This document shows positions 16,736 to 23,864 of a stretch of 64,000 nucleotides of DNA, piece by piece (the stretch's first letter is position 1; every line of letters starts with the position of its first letter). The notes under the pieces are model-generated. The model had not been told where the DNA came from. It worked only from the letters and a program-made list of their open reading frames with translations, and searched no databases. Source of the DNA: Scatosoma sp045576335 (GTDB lineage: Bacteria > Bacillota > Clostridia > Christensenellales > Borkfalkiaceae); the NCBI GenBank assembly GCA_045576335.1, contig JAZNGH010000028.1:1-64000 (forward strand). The letters are read 5' to 3'. Both the position numbers and the translations under genes were made by a program.

Positions 16736-17464
16736 TTAATCAAGCAGCATTACTTCCATCAATTTGATTGCCATATAATAATGGAACTCTCTCACGGGGT
16801 GATTGAGCTTGTTCGCCAAAAGCTCCGTCACGTCCACGCCGATATTTTCAAGCTGTTCCCAAACGGGGTACAAATCGCACACCTTTACGCCGTACTTTGC
16901 CGCCGCTTCACGCGCCGCAACGAAATAATTTTTCAGCGTGCCGTCGTTTTGCATCGTCGCCGCAAACCGCTCCGCCAAATCGGTAAAAAGCTTGTCGCGA
17001 AGGTGCGGGCTGGTTTTGGTATTGCAATAATTTTGCGTCAAGAAAATGGTATCGATATCCCGCTCCTTCAAAGCCGCGAAAATGCCCTCCAAGGACTGCT
17101 GATAGTTGCCGATATTTTCCATTCCGCACGAGCTGTCGTTCAAGCCGTAGGAAACGACCACGAGGTCGGGATTGTAGGACAAAATATCCCGTTCTAACCT
17201 TTGCAAGCCCGAAGGCGCGCTGTCGCCCGAAATACCGCTGTTGATAATATTCACCTGCACGTTGGGATACAAAAGATTGAATATCTCGCGGATACGCGTG
17301 GAATACGCGCTCTTATAATCGAACACCGTTTCAAGGGAGGTCGGGCTGGTCAGATAACATTCAAAACAACCTTGCGTTACGCTGTCGCCCAAAAAGGCGA
17401 TCGTAACGGGTTTGTTTGCGGTCAAATTGCTTTGCTTGTTTTTTAACAGTTCACGAATTTTCAT
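16736..17464 (-). CDS. SGNH/GDSL hydrolase, probable carbohydrate esterase
   Basis: A 242-residue SGNH hydrolase without signal peptide. The blocks are visible: GDSVTQG with Ser28 (block I), GISGDSA near 77-83 (block II Gly), YGLND with Asn109 (block III) and His222 in LNHP (block V; the usual Asp before His is Asn here). These enzymes remove acetyl or other acyl groups from sugars. GGAG is nine bases before the ATG at 17464. It opens the leftward sugar operon under a good promoter. Confidence 0.82.
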   Translation of the reverse strand: MKIRELLKNKQSNLTANKPVTIAFLGDSVTQGCFECYLTSPTSLETVFDYKSAYSTRIREIFNLLYPNVQVNIINSGISGDSAPSGLQRLERDILSYNPDLVVVSYGLNDSSCGMENIGNYQQSLEGIFAALKERDIDTIFLTQNYCNTKTSPHLRDKLFTDLAERFAATMQNDGTLKNYFVAAREAAAKYGVKVCDLYPVWEQLENIGVDVTELLANKLNHPVREFHYYMAIKLMEVMLLD

Positions 17465-17508
17465 ACATATATTCTCCGATATTTTACTGGCTTTTCTTGC
17501 CTATTTTT

Positions 17509-17537
17509 ATTATAACATAACCAAATTATTTTTGCAA
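17509..17537 (-). promoter_or_regulatory. promoter of the esterase/GH38 sugar operon
   Basis: On the minus strand TTGCAA (17537-17532), 17 bp, TATAAT (17514-17509). Confidence 0.75.
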
Positions 17538-17690
17538 CGGCTTGACTTGTATTTTTTGTATGATTTTATTGTACTTTTATATCATTTTACGCTTTATTTA
17601 TACCATAAATTACGCTGCCGTCGCTTACACCCGTTCTACGAGGATTTTAGCGTAAAACGCAAACTTTCGACAAAAAGCGAGCGCAAATCA

Positions 17691-17719
17691 TTGACAAAAA
17701 AATACCGAAGAATTATAAT
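17691..17719 (+). promoter_or_regulatory. consensus promoter giving a leaderless yitT mRNA
   Basis: Perfect TTGACA (17691-17696), 17 bp, perfect TATAAT (17714-17719). Only six bases separate the -10 from the ATG at 17726, so transcription should begin on the start codon. Confidence 0.8.
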
Positions 17720-17725
17720 ACGGGT

Positions 17726-18583
17726 ATGAAACGATTAAACGCATATTTTATCAATGAATGTAAACGGTATCTGTTTATGATTTTGGGCTGTATTTGCTAT
17801 GCTTGCAGCCTTTGTACCTTTTTAATCCCCAACAATATCGTCGGCGGGGGCGTGAGCGGCGCGGCGTCGCTCATTCAAATCGTAACGGGCTTGCCCGCGG
17901 GCGTATTTATCGTCGTAATCAACGCGCCCATTTTGATTTTGGGCTTAAAGCTAATGGGCTGGAAATTTATCTTGCGTTGCCTTGTAACGACGGTGACTTT
18001 GGGGCTTTGCACCGAGCTTTTGGGCTTTCTGCCCTCTCTCACGGACAACCCCCTCCTTGCCGCGGCGTACGGCGGCATTTTGCAGGGTATGGGTATCGGG
18101 CTTTTCATCCGTTTCGAAACGTCCAGCGGCGGCACGGAGCTTTTGGGACGCTTGACCCATCACGTTCTTCCTTTCGGCAGTATCGCAACGCACGTCGCGC
18201 TCTTCGACGGGTTGGTGGTCTTGCTCGGCGCGTTCGTGCTCCAAAACCCCGAAAACGTCTTGTACGCACTGATTTTGATTTTTTTGAGTGCGAAGGTAAG
18301 CGATATGATTGTGTTGGGCTTGGACAAGGCAAAGCTCTGCTATATCATCACGGATAAAGCGGAGGAAATTTCCGCTTTTTTAATCGCAAACAGTCCCCGC
18401 GGCGTGACTTTGATTGAGGGCGAGGGTATGTATTCCAAAAAGGCGCACGGCGTATTGATGACCTGTGTAAAGCCCAACCAAATCGCTATGCTCCGCTCTT
18501 CCGTGAAAAGCATTGACGAAAACGCGTTCGTAATCGTCTGTGAGGCAAACGAGGTGTACGGCAAGGGCTTCCACCAAATATAA
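17726..18583 (+). CDS. yitT: YitT-family membrane protein
   Basis: A 285-residue YitT-family protein: five to six transmembrane helices (about 15-205) with the family segment LIPNNIVGGGVSG (34-46) and GLFIRFETSSGGTE (about 125-138), then a cytosolic DUF2179 domain (about 215-285). The transport or regulatory role of the family is not established. There is no ribosome site before the ATG and the promoter places transcription start on it. The other in-frame starts lie inside conserved membrane segments, so the start is secure. Confidence 0.85.
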   Translation: MKRLNAYFINECKRYLFMILGCICYACSLCTFLIPNNIVGGGVSGAASLIQIVTGLPAGVFIVVINAPILILGLKLMGWKFILRCLVTTVTLGLCTELLGFLPSLTDNPLLAAAYGGILQGMGIGLFIRFETSSGGTELLGRLTHHVLPFGSIATHVALFDGLVVLLGAFVLQNPENVLYALILIFLSAKVSDMIVLGLDKAKLCYIITDKAEEISAFLIANSPRGVTLIEGEGMYSKKAHGVLMTCVKPNQIAMLRSSVKSIDENAFVIVCEANEVYGKGFHQI

Positions 18584-18593
18584 GCCTACTTGC

Positions 18594-19315
18594 AAAAAAT
18601 ATCTCCTGCACCAAAAATGCAGGAGATTTTCATTTTAATTATATTCAATTTTATAGAGCGTTCGTTTTCTCTTTGCTATCCGTGTCTTTTTGAACTCAAT
18701 TTCATTGCGGTTTTCCCGCGCTTCTCTTTACGGATATATTCTTATTTACGCTCCTTGATATGCTGGTTCATTGGACTAACCCCCCGTTTGATTTTCTTTG
18801 TTAAAGTACCGTCTTGTCGAATCAATTTTTACCATTGCTCCGTACCTCCTTTAACCTTTTTTCTTTCTCTCTCCGATTTCCGATTGTAAATCGGCTAACC
18901 CTAGTCGATTGGAGTATCCTTGGTAATCATCCCGACTACCTCCTTCTCGTATTCCCCGCCTCTCTCGCTCGGCGGCTGCGGCTTCCGATTGCCCGCTTAA
19001 TTTCGTCAAATTATTAAGCTTTCGTGCCTATCAATACCTTTCCTGCCGTACGGCTCTACGAAAACCTACCGAAACTTCGTCAAATTTCCATTCGCTCTCG
19101 TCTGTCGGTGCGATATTGATATTTTTCCTTTTCAGGCTTTCGCCCCTTTGTGGGAAGGAATCATCGCTTTTCGTACCCTCCTTTCCTTGGATTTTTCGTC
19201 GTATCCCTACGACCCTTTGCCGACCCCGTCGGCTATACCCTATCTGTGCATCGGTTTATCCTCGTTTGATTTTTGAGAGTTTCGAACATTTTTTGTTGTT
19301 CGCTTTCTCTTTTGT
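18594..19315 (-). ncRNA. candidate large structured non-coding RNA (~720 nt)
   Basis: This gene-free stretch has a complete transcription unit on the minus strand: TTGACA, 16 bp, TATAAT (19349-19322) at one end and an intrinsic terminator at 18627-18594 at the other. The longest minus-strand ORF I could read is about 19 codons. It has many self-complementary hairpins: 19219-19233 (6 bp), 19198-19213 (6 bp), 19135-19144 (GGC-GAAA-GCC), 19071-19088, 18995-19019, 18902-18937 and 18880-18894 (6 bp). The transcript is purine-rich. I saw no tmRNA, RNase P, SRP or group II intron signature. Size and density of structure recall the large ornate RNAs (OLE, ROOL, GOLLD), but I cannot assign it to one. 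Confidence 0.6.
18601..18627. terminator. bidirectional terminator shared by yitT and the large RNA
   Basis: ATCTCCTGC (18601-18609) pairs with GCAGGAGAT (18619-18627). T-rich sequence follows on the + strand (TTTTCATTTT) and a run of six T follows on the minus strand. Confidence 0.85.
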
Positions 19316-19321
19316 GCCTTT

Positions 19322-19349
19322 ATTATAGCACGAAATTTTCATTTGTCAA
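19322..19349 (-). promoter_or_regulatory. promoter of the large non-coding RNA
   Basis: Perfect TTGACA (19349-19344) and TATAAT (19327-19322) on the minus strand with a 16-bp spacer. No reading frame starts downstream. Confidence 0.75.
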
Positions 19350-19399
19350 GGGGTTTTTGAAAAATTTTTTTGATTTTTTTGAAAAATACGGATACAAAA

Positions 19400-19436
19400 A
19401 GCCCGCAATGCCTTTATTTCAAAGGGATTGCGGGCT
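19400..19436 (-). terminator. terminator of mreB
   Basis: A 13-bp stem with one mismatch (19436-19424 with 19412-19400) around a TTTGAAATAAA loop, followed on the minus strand by TTTTTG. It separates mreB from the promoter of the large RNA. Confidence 0.8.
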
Positions 19437-19447
19437 AAAAAAATTTT

Positions 19448-20458
19448 TTATTTTTCCGTTTCTTTGGCAAAGGCGTTAAGCAGCTCTTTCTCCCGAATGA
19501 CCGCGCCGCCGCCCAAAACCGCCGCAAATTGCGGTTCTTCGCAAACCTGATAGCGCATTTCCAGCTTCGCGCCGATATACTGTGCCAAGGCGGGGAGCTT
19601 CATCACACCGCCCGAAAGATACACGCCGTTCCTGTTCACCGTCGCCGCCACCTCCGCGGGCAATTTACGAAGCACGAGCGTCGCGTATTCCAAAATCTTG
19701 TCTATATACACGCGTATACAATCGGTGATATCGGAGGCTTGCACCGCCGAAGCCGTCGGACGGGCATTTTCCACCGAGCTACCCTCCGCGACCATAGTGC
19801 CCCTCGCCGTAGGCGACATAGACCCGATTTCGTTTTTCAAGCGTTCCGCCGTCAACGCGCCGATACGCAAGCCGTTCACGCGCGCTACGCGCTCTTGAAT
19901 GTTCATATCCATATTGTTGCCGCCGATATTCATAGAAGTACCGGCGATAATGCCGTCGGCGGACACCACGGCGATATTCGTCACACCTCCGCCGATATCC
20001 AGACAAAACACGGGGTCGGAATCGCTAAGCACCGCGCCTGCTCCCACCGCCGTCAAATAGGGCTGTTCGACGAAATAGACCTTGCCAAGCCCGCTCTCGT
20101 CGGCAAGCGTAGCGTATTGCGACAGTAAATATTCGTCCGCGCCGCAAGGTACGCCGATTAAAATTTGTGCGCGACGGAGAGCCGAGCCCTTCACGCCCAC
20201 GCGCGCGCAAAATTCTTTGAGCATTGCCGAGGCGAGCCGCATATTCACGATCTCGCCCTCGTAGACGGGATAGACGATACTCGTATATTCCGCCGTTTTG
20301 CCTATCAGGCTTTTCGCCTCTTTGCCGATTGCCTTTACCTCTTTATCCTCGCCCGCCACTGCCACGCACGACGGCTCGGCAAGCACGATACCGCTGCTCG
20401 TATCCGCGCGGTAAATTTTCGTCATTGACGACCCTAAATCAATCGCAAGTTTCCACAT
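19448..20458 (-). CDS. mreB: MreB/Mbl actin-like rod-shape protein
   Basis: A 336-residue bacterial actin that guides side-wall peptidoglycan synthesis along the inner membrane face. ATPase signatures are present: phosphate-1 DLGSSMTK (7-14), phosphate-2 DIGGGVTN near 154-161 and the adenosine motif LSGGV near 300. Length is normal for the family. GAGGGG precedes the ATG. It follows maf by 77 bp, but mreC and mreD are not downstream; the gene ends at a terminator, so it may be a stand-alone Mbl-like paralogue. Confidence 0.9.
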   Translation of the reverse strand: MWKLAIDLGSSMTKIYRADTSSGIVLAEPSCVAVAGEDKEVKAIGKEAKSLIGKTAEYTSIVYPVYEGEIVNMRLASAMLKEFCARVGVKGSALRRAQILIGVPCGADEYLLSQYATLADESGLGKVYFVEQPYLTAVGAGAVLSDSDPVFCLDIGGGVTNIAVVSADGIIAGTSMNIGGNNMDMNIQERVARVNGLRIGALTAERLKNEIGSMSPTARGTMVAEGSSVENARPTASAVQASDITDCIRVYIDKILEYATLVLRKLPAEVAATVNRNGVYLSGGVMKLPALAQYIGAKLEMRYQVCEEPQFAAVLGGGAVIREKELLNAFAKETEK

Positions 20459-20535
20459 ATACCCCTCTCTCTCTCTTTGCCTGCTTCGTCCGCGCGTTTT
20501 TTGAAAAATGCGCGGGGCAGGTATGCGTTCATTGT

Positions 20536-21102
20536 TTACAATGCTTCAAGCATTTCCTGACAAAATTCCAAAGGCAAGCCCACCACGTTGGAAAAGCTAC
20601 CCTCTATTTTTTCGACCAAACCGCCGTCCTGTATACCGTACGCGCCCGCCTTATCCATAGGCGAGCCGCTCGCGATATACGCGTCGATTTTCTCTTTCGT
20701 CAACGAGTTGAAATACACCTTCGTACAGACCGCGCCGAAACGCTTTTTTCGCCGTCCGTCCGCAAGCGGATAGGAAATACAAACGCCCGTAAACACCTCG
20801 TGGCTTCTTCCCGACAGCGCGGTGAGCATACGCGCGGCGTCCGCTTCGTCCTTGGGCTTTCCGAGTATTTCCCCGTCCAACGCAACCACGGTATCCGCGC
20901 CCAAAACCGCTTTCCCCGCCGCTTCGGGGAGTGCGGCGACTTCTTCCGCCTTTTGCTTTGCCAGCTCCTCTACGAGCGAAGCGGGCGTGTGCTGTCCGAC
21001 AATTTTTTCCTCGCCCTTGGCGGGAATAATCGCAAAGGTAGGCACGAGCTTTGCAAACAGTTCTTTACGCCGCGGCGATTGACTTGCTAAAATCCATTCC
21101 AT
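20536..21102 (-). CDS. maf: Maf-like nucleoside triphosphate pyrophosphatase
   Basis: A 188-residue Maf/YhdE-family enzyme that hydrolyses non-canonical or pyrimidine nucleoside triphosphates and is linked to septation control. Signatures: ASQSPRRKEL near 7-16, GADTVVALDG near 67-76, LGKP near 81 and the GAYGIQD.....E.IEGSF block near 148-166. The start ATG at 21102 has only a weak site, and a terminator-like hairpin separates it from ppx upstream, so read-through may feed it. mreB follows. Confidence 0.9.
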   Translation of the reverse strand: MEWILASQSPRRKELFAKLVPTFAIIPAKGEEKIVGQHTPASLVEELAKQKAEEVAALPEAAGKAVLGADTVVALDGEILGKPKDEADAARMLTALSGRSHEVFTGVCISYPLADGRRKKRFGAVCTKVYFNSLTKEKIDAYIASGSPMDKAGAYGIQDGGLVEKIEGSFSNVVGLPLEFCQEMLEAL

Positions 21103-21114
21103 AGTCCACTCAAA

Positions 21115-21149
21115 AAGACGAACCGCCCGCCCGAAAAGGGAGAGCGGTT
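21115..21149 (-). terminator. terminator or attenuator between ppx and maf
   Basis: AACCGCTCTCCC pairs with GGGCGGGCGGTT on the minus strand (21149-21138 with 21132-21121, wobbles included), followed four bases later by TTTTTG just before maf. Its position suggests partial termination. Confidence 0.65.
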
Positions 21150-21157
21150 AAACTTAC

Positions 21158-22669
21158 TTACAAAATTTCAAGATTTTTCTTAAACGCCCGCTTAAATTCG
21201 GGATTTGCCATACTCGCGTCGCGAATTTCCAGCGCGGCGTCGCCCGTAATCTCTGTTTTCATGATCACGGAATCGCCGAGCACGTCGCAATTCAAGCCCG
21301 TGACCACGCCGCAATGCGTTCTGTCCAAGCTTTCGGCGATACGGAGCAGGACGCCCAGCTTTTTCACCGCGTCGAGGTCCTCTTCCGTCACGAGGTCCTT
21401 ATATTTTTGCCATTCGACAAGAGGCACTTCCTCGCGGTTGTGACAGCCCGCCACGAACGCCGCCAAAACGATTTCTCTATGCGTTGCGCCGAAGATGGAG
21501 GATTGTAAAATCATATACCAGCTATGGCGCGCGTGTTGATAGTATTTCACGCTCTGACCGCAATCGTGCATGCTTGCCGCAATCTTCAAAACCTTTAAGT
21601 ATTGACGGGAGAATTTATGCAACACGCGAAGCTGCTTGAAAAGCTGAATGGAAAGCTGCATTACGTGCTCCACGTGCTTGGTGTCGCAGCCGTAATACTT
21701 GACGAGCTTTTCAAGGCTGTATCCCAAAACGTCGGAAATGGGCTTCTCCGTCGTGATGGGCAACGCCTGATTGAGCATAAGCCCCTCGCGCAAGCCGCAA
21801 CCGCAAATCGCAAACTCGTTGATATTCATATACGACACGAACGACTTGACGATTGCCATTGCCGCCGGCATAATGTCCGCGCGGCTGGGCGAAAGCCCCT
21901 TGATTTTTTTACGCTTGTCCACGTCGAGCGCGGAGAGCATACTGTAAATCCCCGAAAAATCCTCCGTCGCCAAACGGTAGTTGTGGGGGTTGTCCACGGG
22001 ATATTTTCTCACGAGCTTGGCGATCTTGAACAGGTTTCTGAACGAGCCGCCCACGCCTATCATTTGCACTTCGGGGTCAACCTCCGAAAGCCAAGGCAAT
22101 TTTTTGAGCTGTTCGGTGAAGAACTCCTCCACGTGCGCCGCTGCTTCTTGCGGCGTAGCGTCGTTTTTGAACAGGTCGGTAAGCGTCACCGCGCCGAAGG
22201 GCAAGGACGCGTAGTTGAGCAAATTTCTACGGTTGTAATACACGATTTTCGTGCTTCCCCCGCCGATTTCCAAAATCAGCCCCTTGGGGATATCCATGGA
22301 ATTGATTACGCCGCGATAGACGAGGATCGCTTCTTCCTCTTCGGAGAGCACGCGAATGGTGATGTTGCAGGAAACCTGAATTTCGTCCAAAAAGGAGCGT
22401 TGGTTTTTTGCCCGACGAACGGCAGCCGTTCCCACCGCGATAATGCGGTTGACGCCGCGCGCGTCGCAAAGCCGCTTAAACATTTTCAAGGTGCGGATAG
22501 TCTCCGCAATTCTCTGGGGTTTCAAAAAGCCGTCGCGGTCCATATCCTGTCCCAAGCGCACGCTTTCTTTCAGCTCGTCCACGACCATAAAATGTCCGTC
22601 CGTAAACATATCCACGATAACCAGTCTTGCCGTATTCGAGCCCAAGTCAATTATTCCGATTTTTTCCAC
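21158..22669 (-). CDS. ppx: Ppx/GppA-family exopolyphosphatase
   Basis: A 503-residue Ppx/GppA phosphatase that degrades polyphosphate or pppGpp. The actin-fold ATP-site motifs are visible: IGIIDLGSNTARL (4-16), VGTAAVRRA near 95 and LEIGGGSTKIV near 145. The C-terminal half (about 310-500) is an HD-like domain with SMHDCGQSVKYYQHARHS near 388-405. The start is the GTG at 22669 after AAAGAGG; the open frame runs much further upstream only by chance, through the exporter genes. The leader holds two GC-rich hairpins that can pair alternatively. Confidence 0.88.
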   Translation of the reverse strand: MEKIGIIDLGSNTARLVIVDMFTDGHFMVVDELKESVRLGQDMDRDGFLKPQRIAETIRTLKMFKRLCDARGVNRIIAVGTAAVRRAKNQRSFLDEIQVSCNITIRVLSEEEEAILVYRGVINSMDIPKGLILEIGGGSTKIVYYNRRNLLNYASLPFGAVTLTDLFKNDATPQEAAAHVEEFFTEQLKKLPWLSEVDPEVQMIGVGGSFRNLFKIAKLVRKYPVDNPHNYRLATEDFSGIYSMLSALDVDKRKKIKGLSPSRADIMPAAMAIVKSFVSYMNINEFAICGCGLREGLMLNQALPITTEKPISDVLGYSLEKLVKYYGCDTKHVEHVMQLSIQLFKQLRVLHKFSRQYLKVLKIAASMHDCGQSVKYYQHARHSWYMILQSSIFGATHREIVLAAFVAGCHNREEVPLVEWQKYKDLVTEEDLDAVKKLGVLLRIAESLDRTHCGVVTGLNCDVLGDSVIMKTEITGDAALEIRDASMANPEFKRAFKKNLEIL

Positions 22670-22684
22670 TTTATACCTCTTTTG

Positions 22685-22750
22685 CACCGCCCTTTTGTCG
22701 GGCGGCAGTATTTTTCCGTTATATAGGGCGGCGCGTAGCACTCGCCGCCC
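22685..22750 (-). promoter_or_regulatory. ppx leader with two mutually exclusive hairpins
   Basis: Four complementary GC segments occur in transcript order: GGGCGGCG (22750-22743), CGCCGCCC (22733-22726), TGCCGCCC (22707-22700) and GGGCGGTG (22692-22685). Segments 1-2 and 3-4 form local hairpins, and 2-4 or 1-3 are alternative pairings. The last segment lies just before the GAGG ribosome site of ppx. Confidence 0.45.
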
Positions 22751-22767
22751 GTATTTATTTTTACCAT

Positions 22768-22796
22768 AGTTTATCATATAAAAACGCTTTTGTAAA
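22768..22796 (-). promoter_or_regulatory. probable ppx promoter
   Basis: On the minus strand TTTACA (22796-22791), 17 bp, TAAACT (22773-22768) with extended TGa. It would give a leader of about 90 nt. Confidence 0.5.
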
Positions 22797-22882
22797 TACC
22801 CTTTTTGAAAATTTTTTGAAAAATTGGCAATTTTTTTCATTTTCGATAATTTCCGCGGTATTTTTCGTACATTTTGACCCAA

Positions 22883-22914
22883 GAAAAAAGGGCGTTCCCG
22901 TCCTCGGAAACGCC
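22883..22914 (-). terminator. terminator of the split TauE/SafE genes
   Basis: GGCGTTTCC pairs with GGGAACGCC on the minus strand, followed by a run of six T. Confidence 0.75.
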
Positions 22915-22929
22915 GCCGCCGTGCAAAGC

Positions 22930-23307
22930 CTACGCCTCGCCTTTTCCCGACTTTTGCGCCGCGTAAAAGGTCAGCGCGGACAAGCCTATCAAAAACGCAC
23001 CGAACGCTTTTCGCAAAAGCGCGGAGGGCAGGTACGCGGCGAGCGTCGCGCCCAGCACGGAAAAGGCGAGCGCGGGCACGATCACCCACGCTATCCCCCG
23101 CGTTTTCAAAAGTCCGTTTTCGGCGTGCGTTTTCAACGCGCCCACGCTCATAGGCAAAAAGGAAAAAAGGTTGGCGCATTGCGCGATTTTTTGTTCCACG
23201 CCGCCCACGAGCACGAGAAGCGGAATGGTCACAGTTCCCCCGCCCATGCCCATACCCGCGGGTATGCCGCCCAAAAAGCCCAAGACGAGATAGAGATAAA
23301 AGGACAT
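22930..23307 (-). CDS. TauE/SafE-family permease, C-terminal half protein
   Basis: A 125-residue membrane protein with four helices matching half of a TauE/SafE (TSUP) anion exporter. The conserved G.GGG..T.P.L stretch (GMGMGGGTVTIPLLV, 19-33) is the family hallmark. GAGGTG overlaps the stop of the partner gene and precedes the ATG at 23307. Together with its neighbour it would make one full-length-equivalent heterodimer in the cytoplasmic membrane, exporting sulfite or sulfonates or importing related anions. Confidence 0.8.
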   Translation of the reverse strand: MSFYLYLVLGFLGGIPAGMGMGGGTVTIPLLVLVGGVEQKIAQCANLFSFLPMSVGALKTHAENGLLKTRGIAWVIVPALAFSVLGATLAAYLPSALLRKAFGAFLIGLSALTFYAAQKSGKGEA

Positions 23308-23310
23308 AAT

Positions 23311-23679
23311 TCACCTCGAAAAAAACAAAAATAGCCCCGCCGCCGCTTGCAAAAACGCAAACACGAGATTGACCGTTTTCGTGGGCAATTTGCCCAACAA
23401 CGCCGCGCCCAAAGCCCCGCCGAAGCTGACGCCGATTGCGGTGGGAATGAGCACGGAAAAATCGTACAAGCCGCGGAAAAAGTACAACAAAAAGGAAAAA
23501 AGGGATACGGGCAAAATGACCAAAATCGCCGTTGCGTGCGCCTGCTTGTCCTGATAGCCCGTGCGCTCCAACAACGGCACGGCGAGCATTCCCCCGCCGC
23601 CGCCGAACAGACTGTTCGCCGCGCCCACGGCAACGCCGCAAAGGGCGCGTTTTGCGTTTTCTTGCGTAATTCGTTCCAT
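23311..23679 (-). CDS. TauE/SafE-family permease, N-terminal half protein
   Basis: A 122-residue membrane protein, the first of two half-size TauE/SafE proteins. It shares the Gly-rich motif with its partner (NSLFGGGGGMLAVPLL, about 22-37) and has four hydrophobic segments. AAGGAG precedes the ATG at 23679. Both halves keep intact starts, ribosome sites and motifs, so this is a real split arrangement, not a frameshifted pseudogene. Confidence 0.8.
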   Translation of the reverse strand: MERITQENAKRALCGVAVGAANSLFGGGGGMLAVPLLERTGYQDKQAHATAILVILPVSLFSFLLYFFRGLYDFSVLIPTAIGVSFGGALGAALLGKLPTKTVNLVFAFLQAAAGLFLFFSR

Positions 23680-23770
23680 TTCTTTTCTGCTCCTTATGTC
23701 GTATCACCTACATTTTGCGTAATTTTTTGCATTTTATCAAACTTTTTCTTCCTTTCCCCGTCATAAATGC

Positions 23771-23799
23771 TTGCCAAGAAATCGATTTTGTATTAAAAT
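23771..23799 (+). promoter_or_regulatory. promoter of the large surface lipoprotein
   Basis: TTGCCA (23771-23776), 17 bp, TAAAAT (23794-23799). Confidence 0.65.
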
Positions 23800-23864
23800 A
23801 GTATAGCGTGGTGTTTTCCGCGCGACTTAACGTAGTTAAAAAACAAAACCAAAAGGTGGTTGTT

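Noticed and set aside
18590..19479. Several 60-100-codon open frames on the + strand across the large RNA
   Set aside because: They are pyrimidine-rich, lack ribosome sites and promoters, and reflect the absence of purine-rich stop codons on that strand.
20440..20532. Short ORF between maf and mreB that would start at 20532 on the minus strand
   Set aside because: No ribosome site, and it runs out of frame into mreB; probably chance.
22670..23707. N-terminal extension of the ppx frame to 849 codons
   Set aside because: It crosses the ppx promoter, leader, a terminator and both TauE/SafE genes. The GTG at 22669 with GAGG gives the normal family length.
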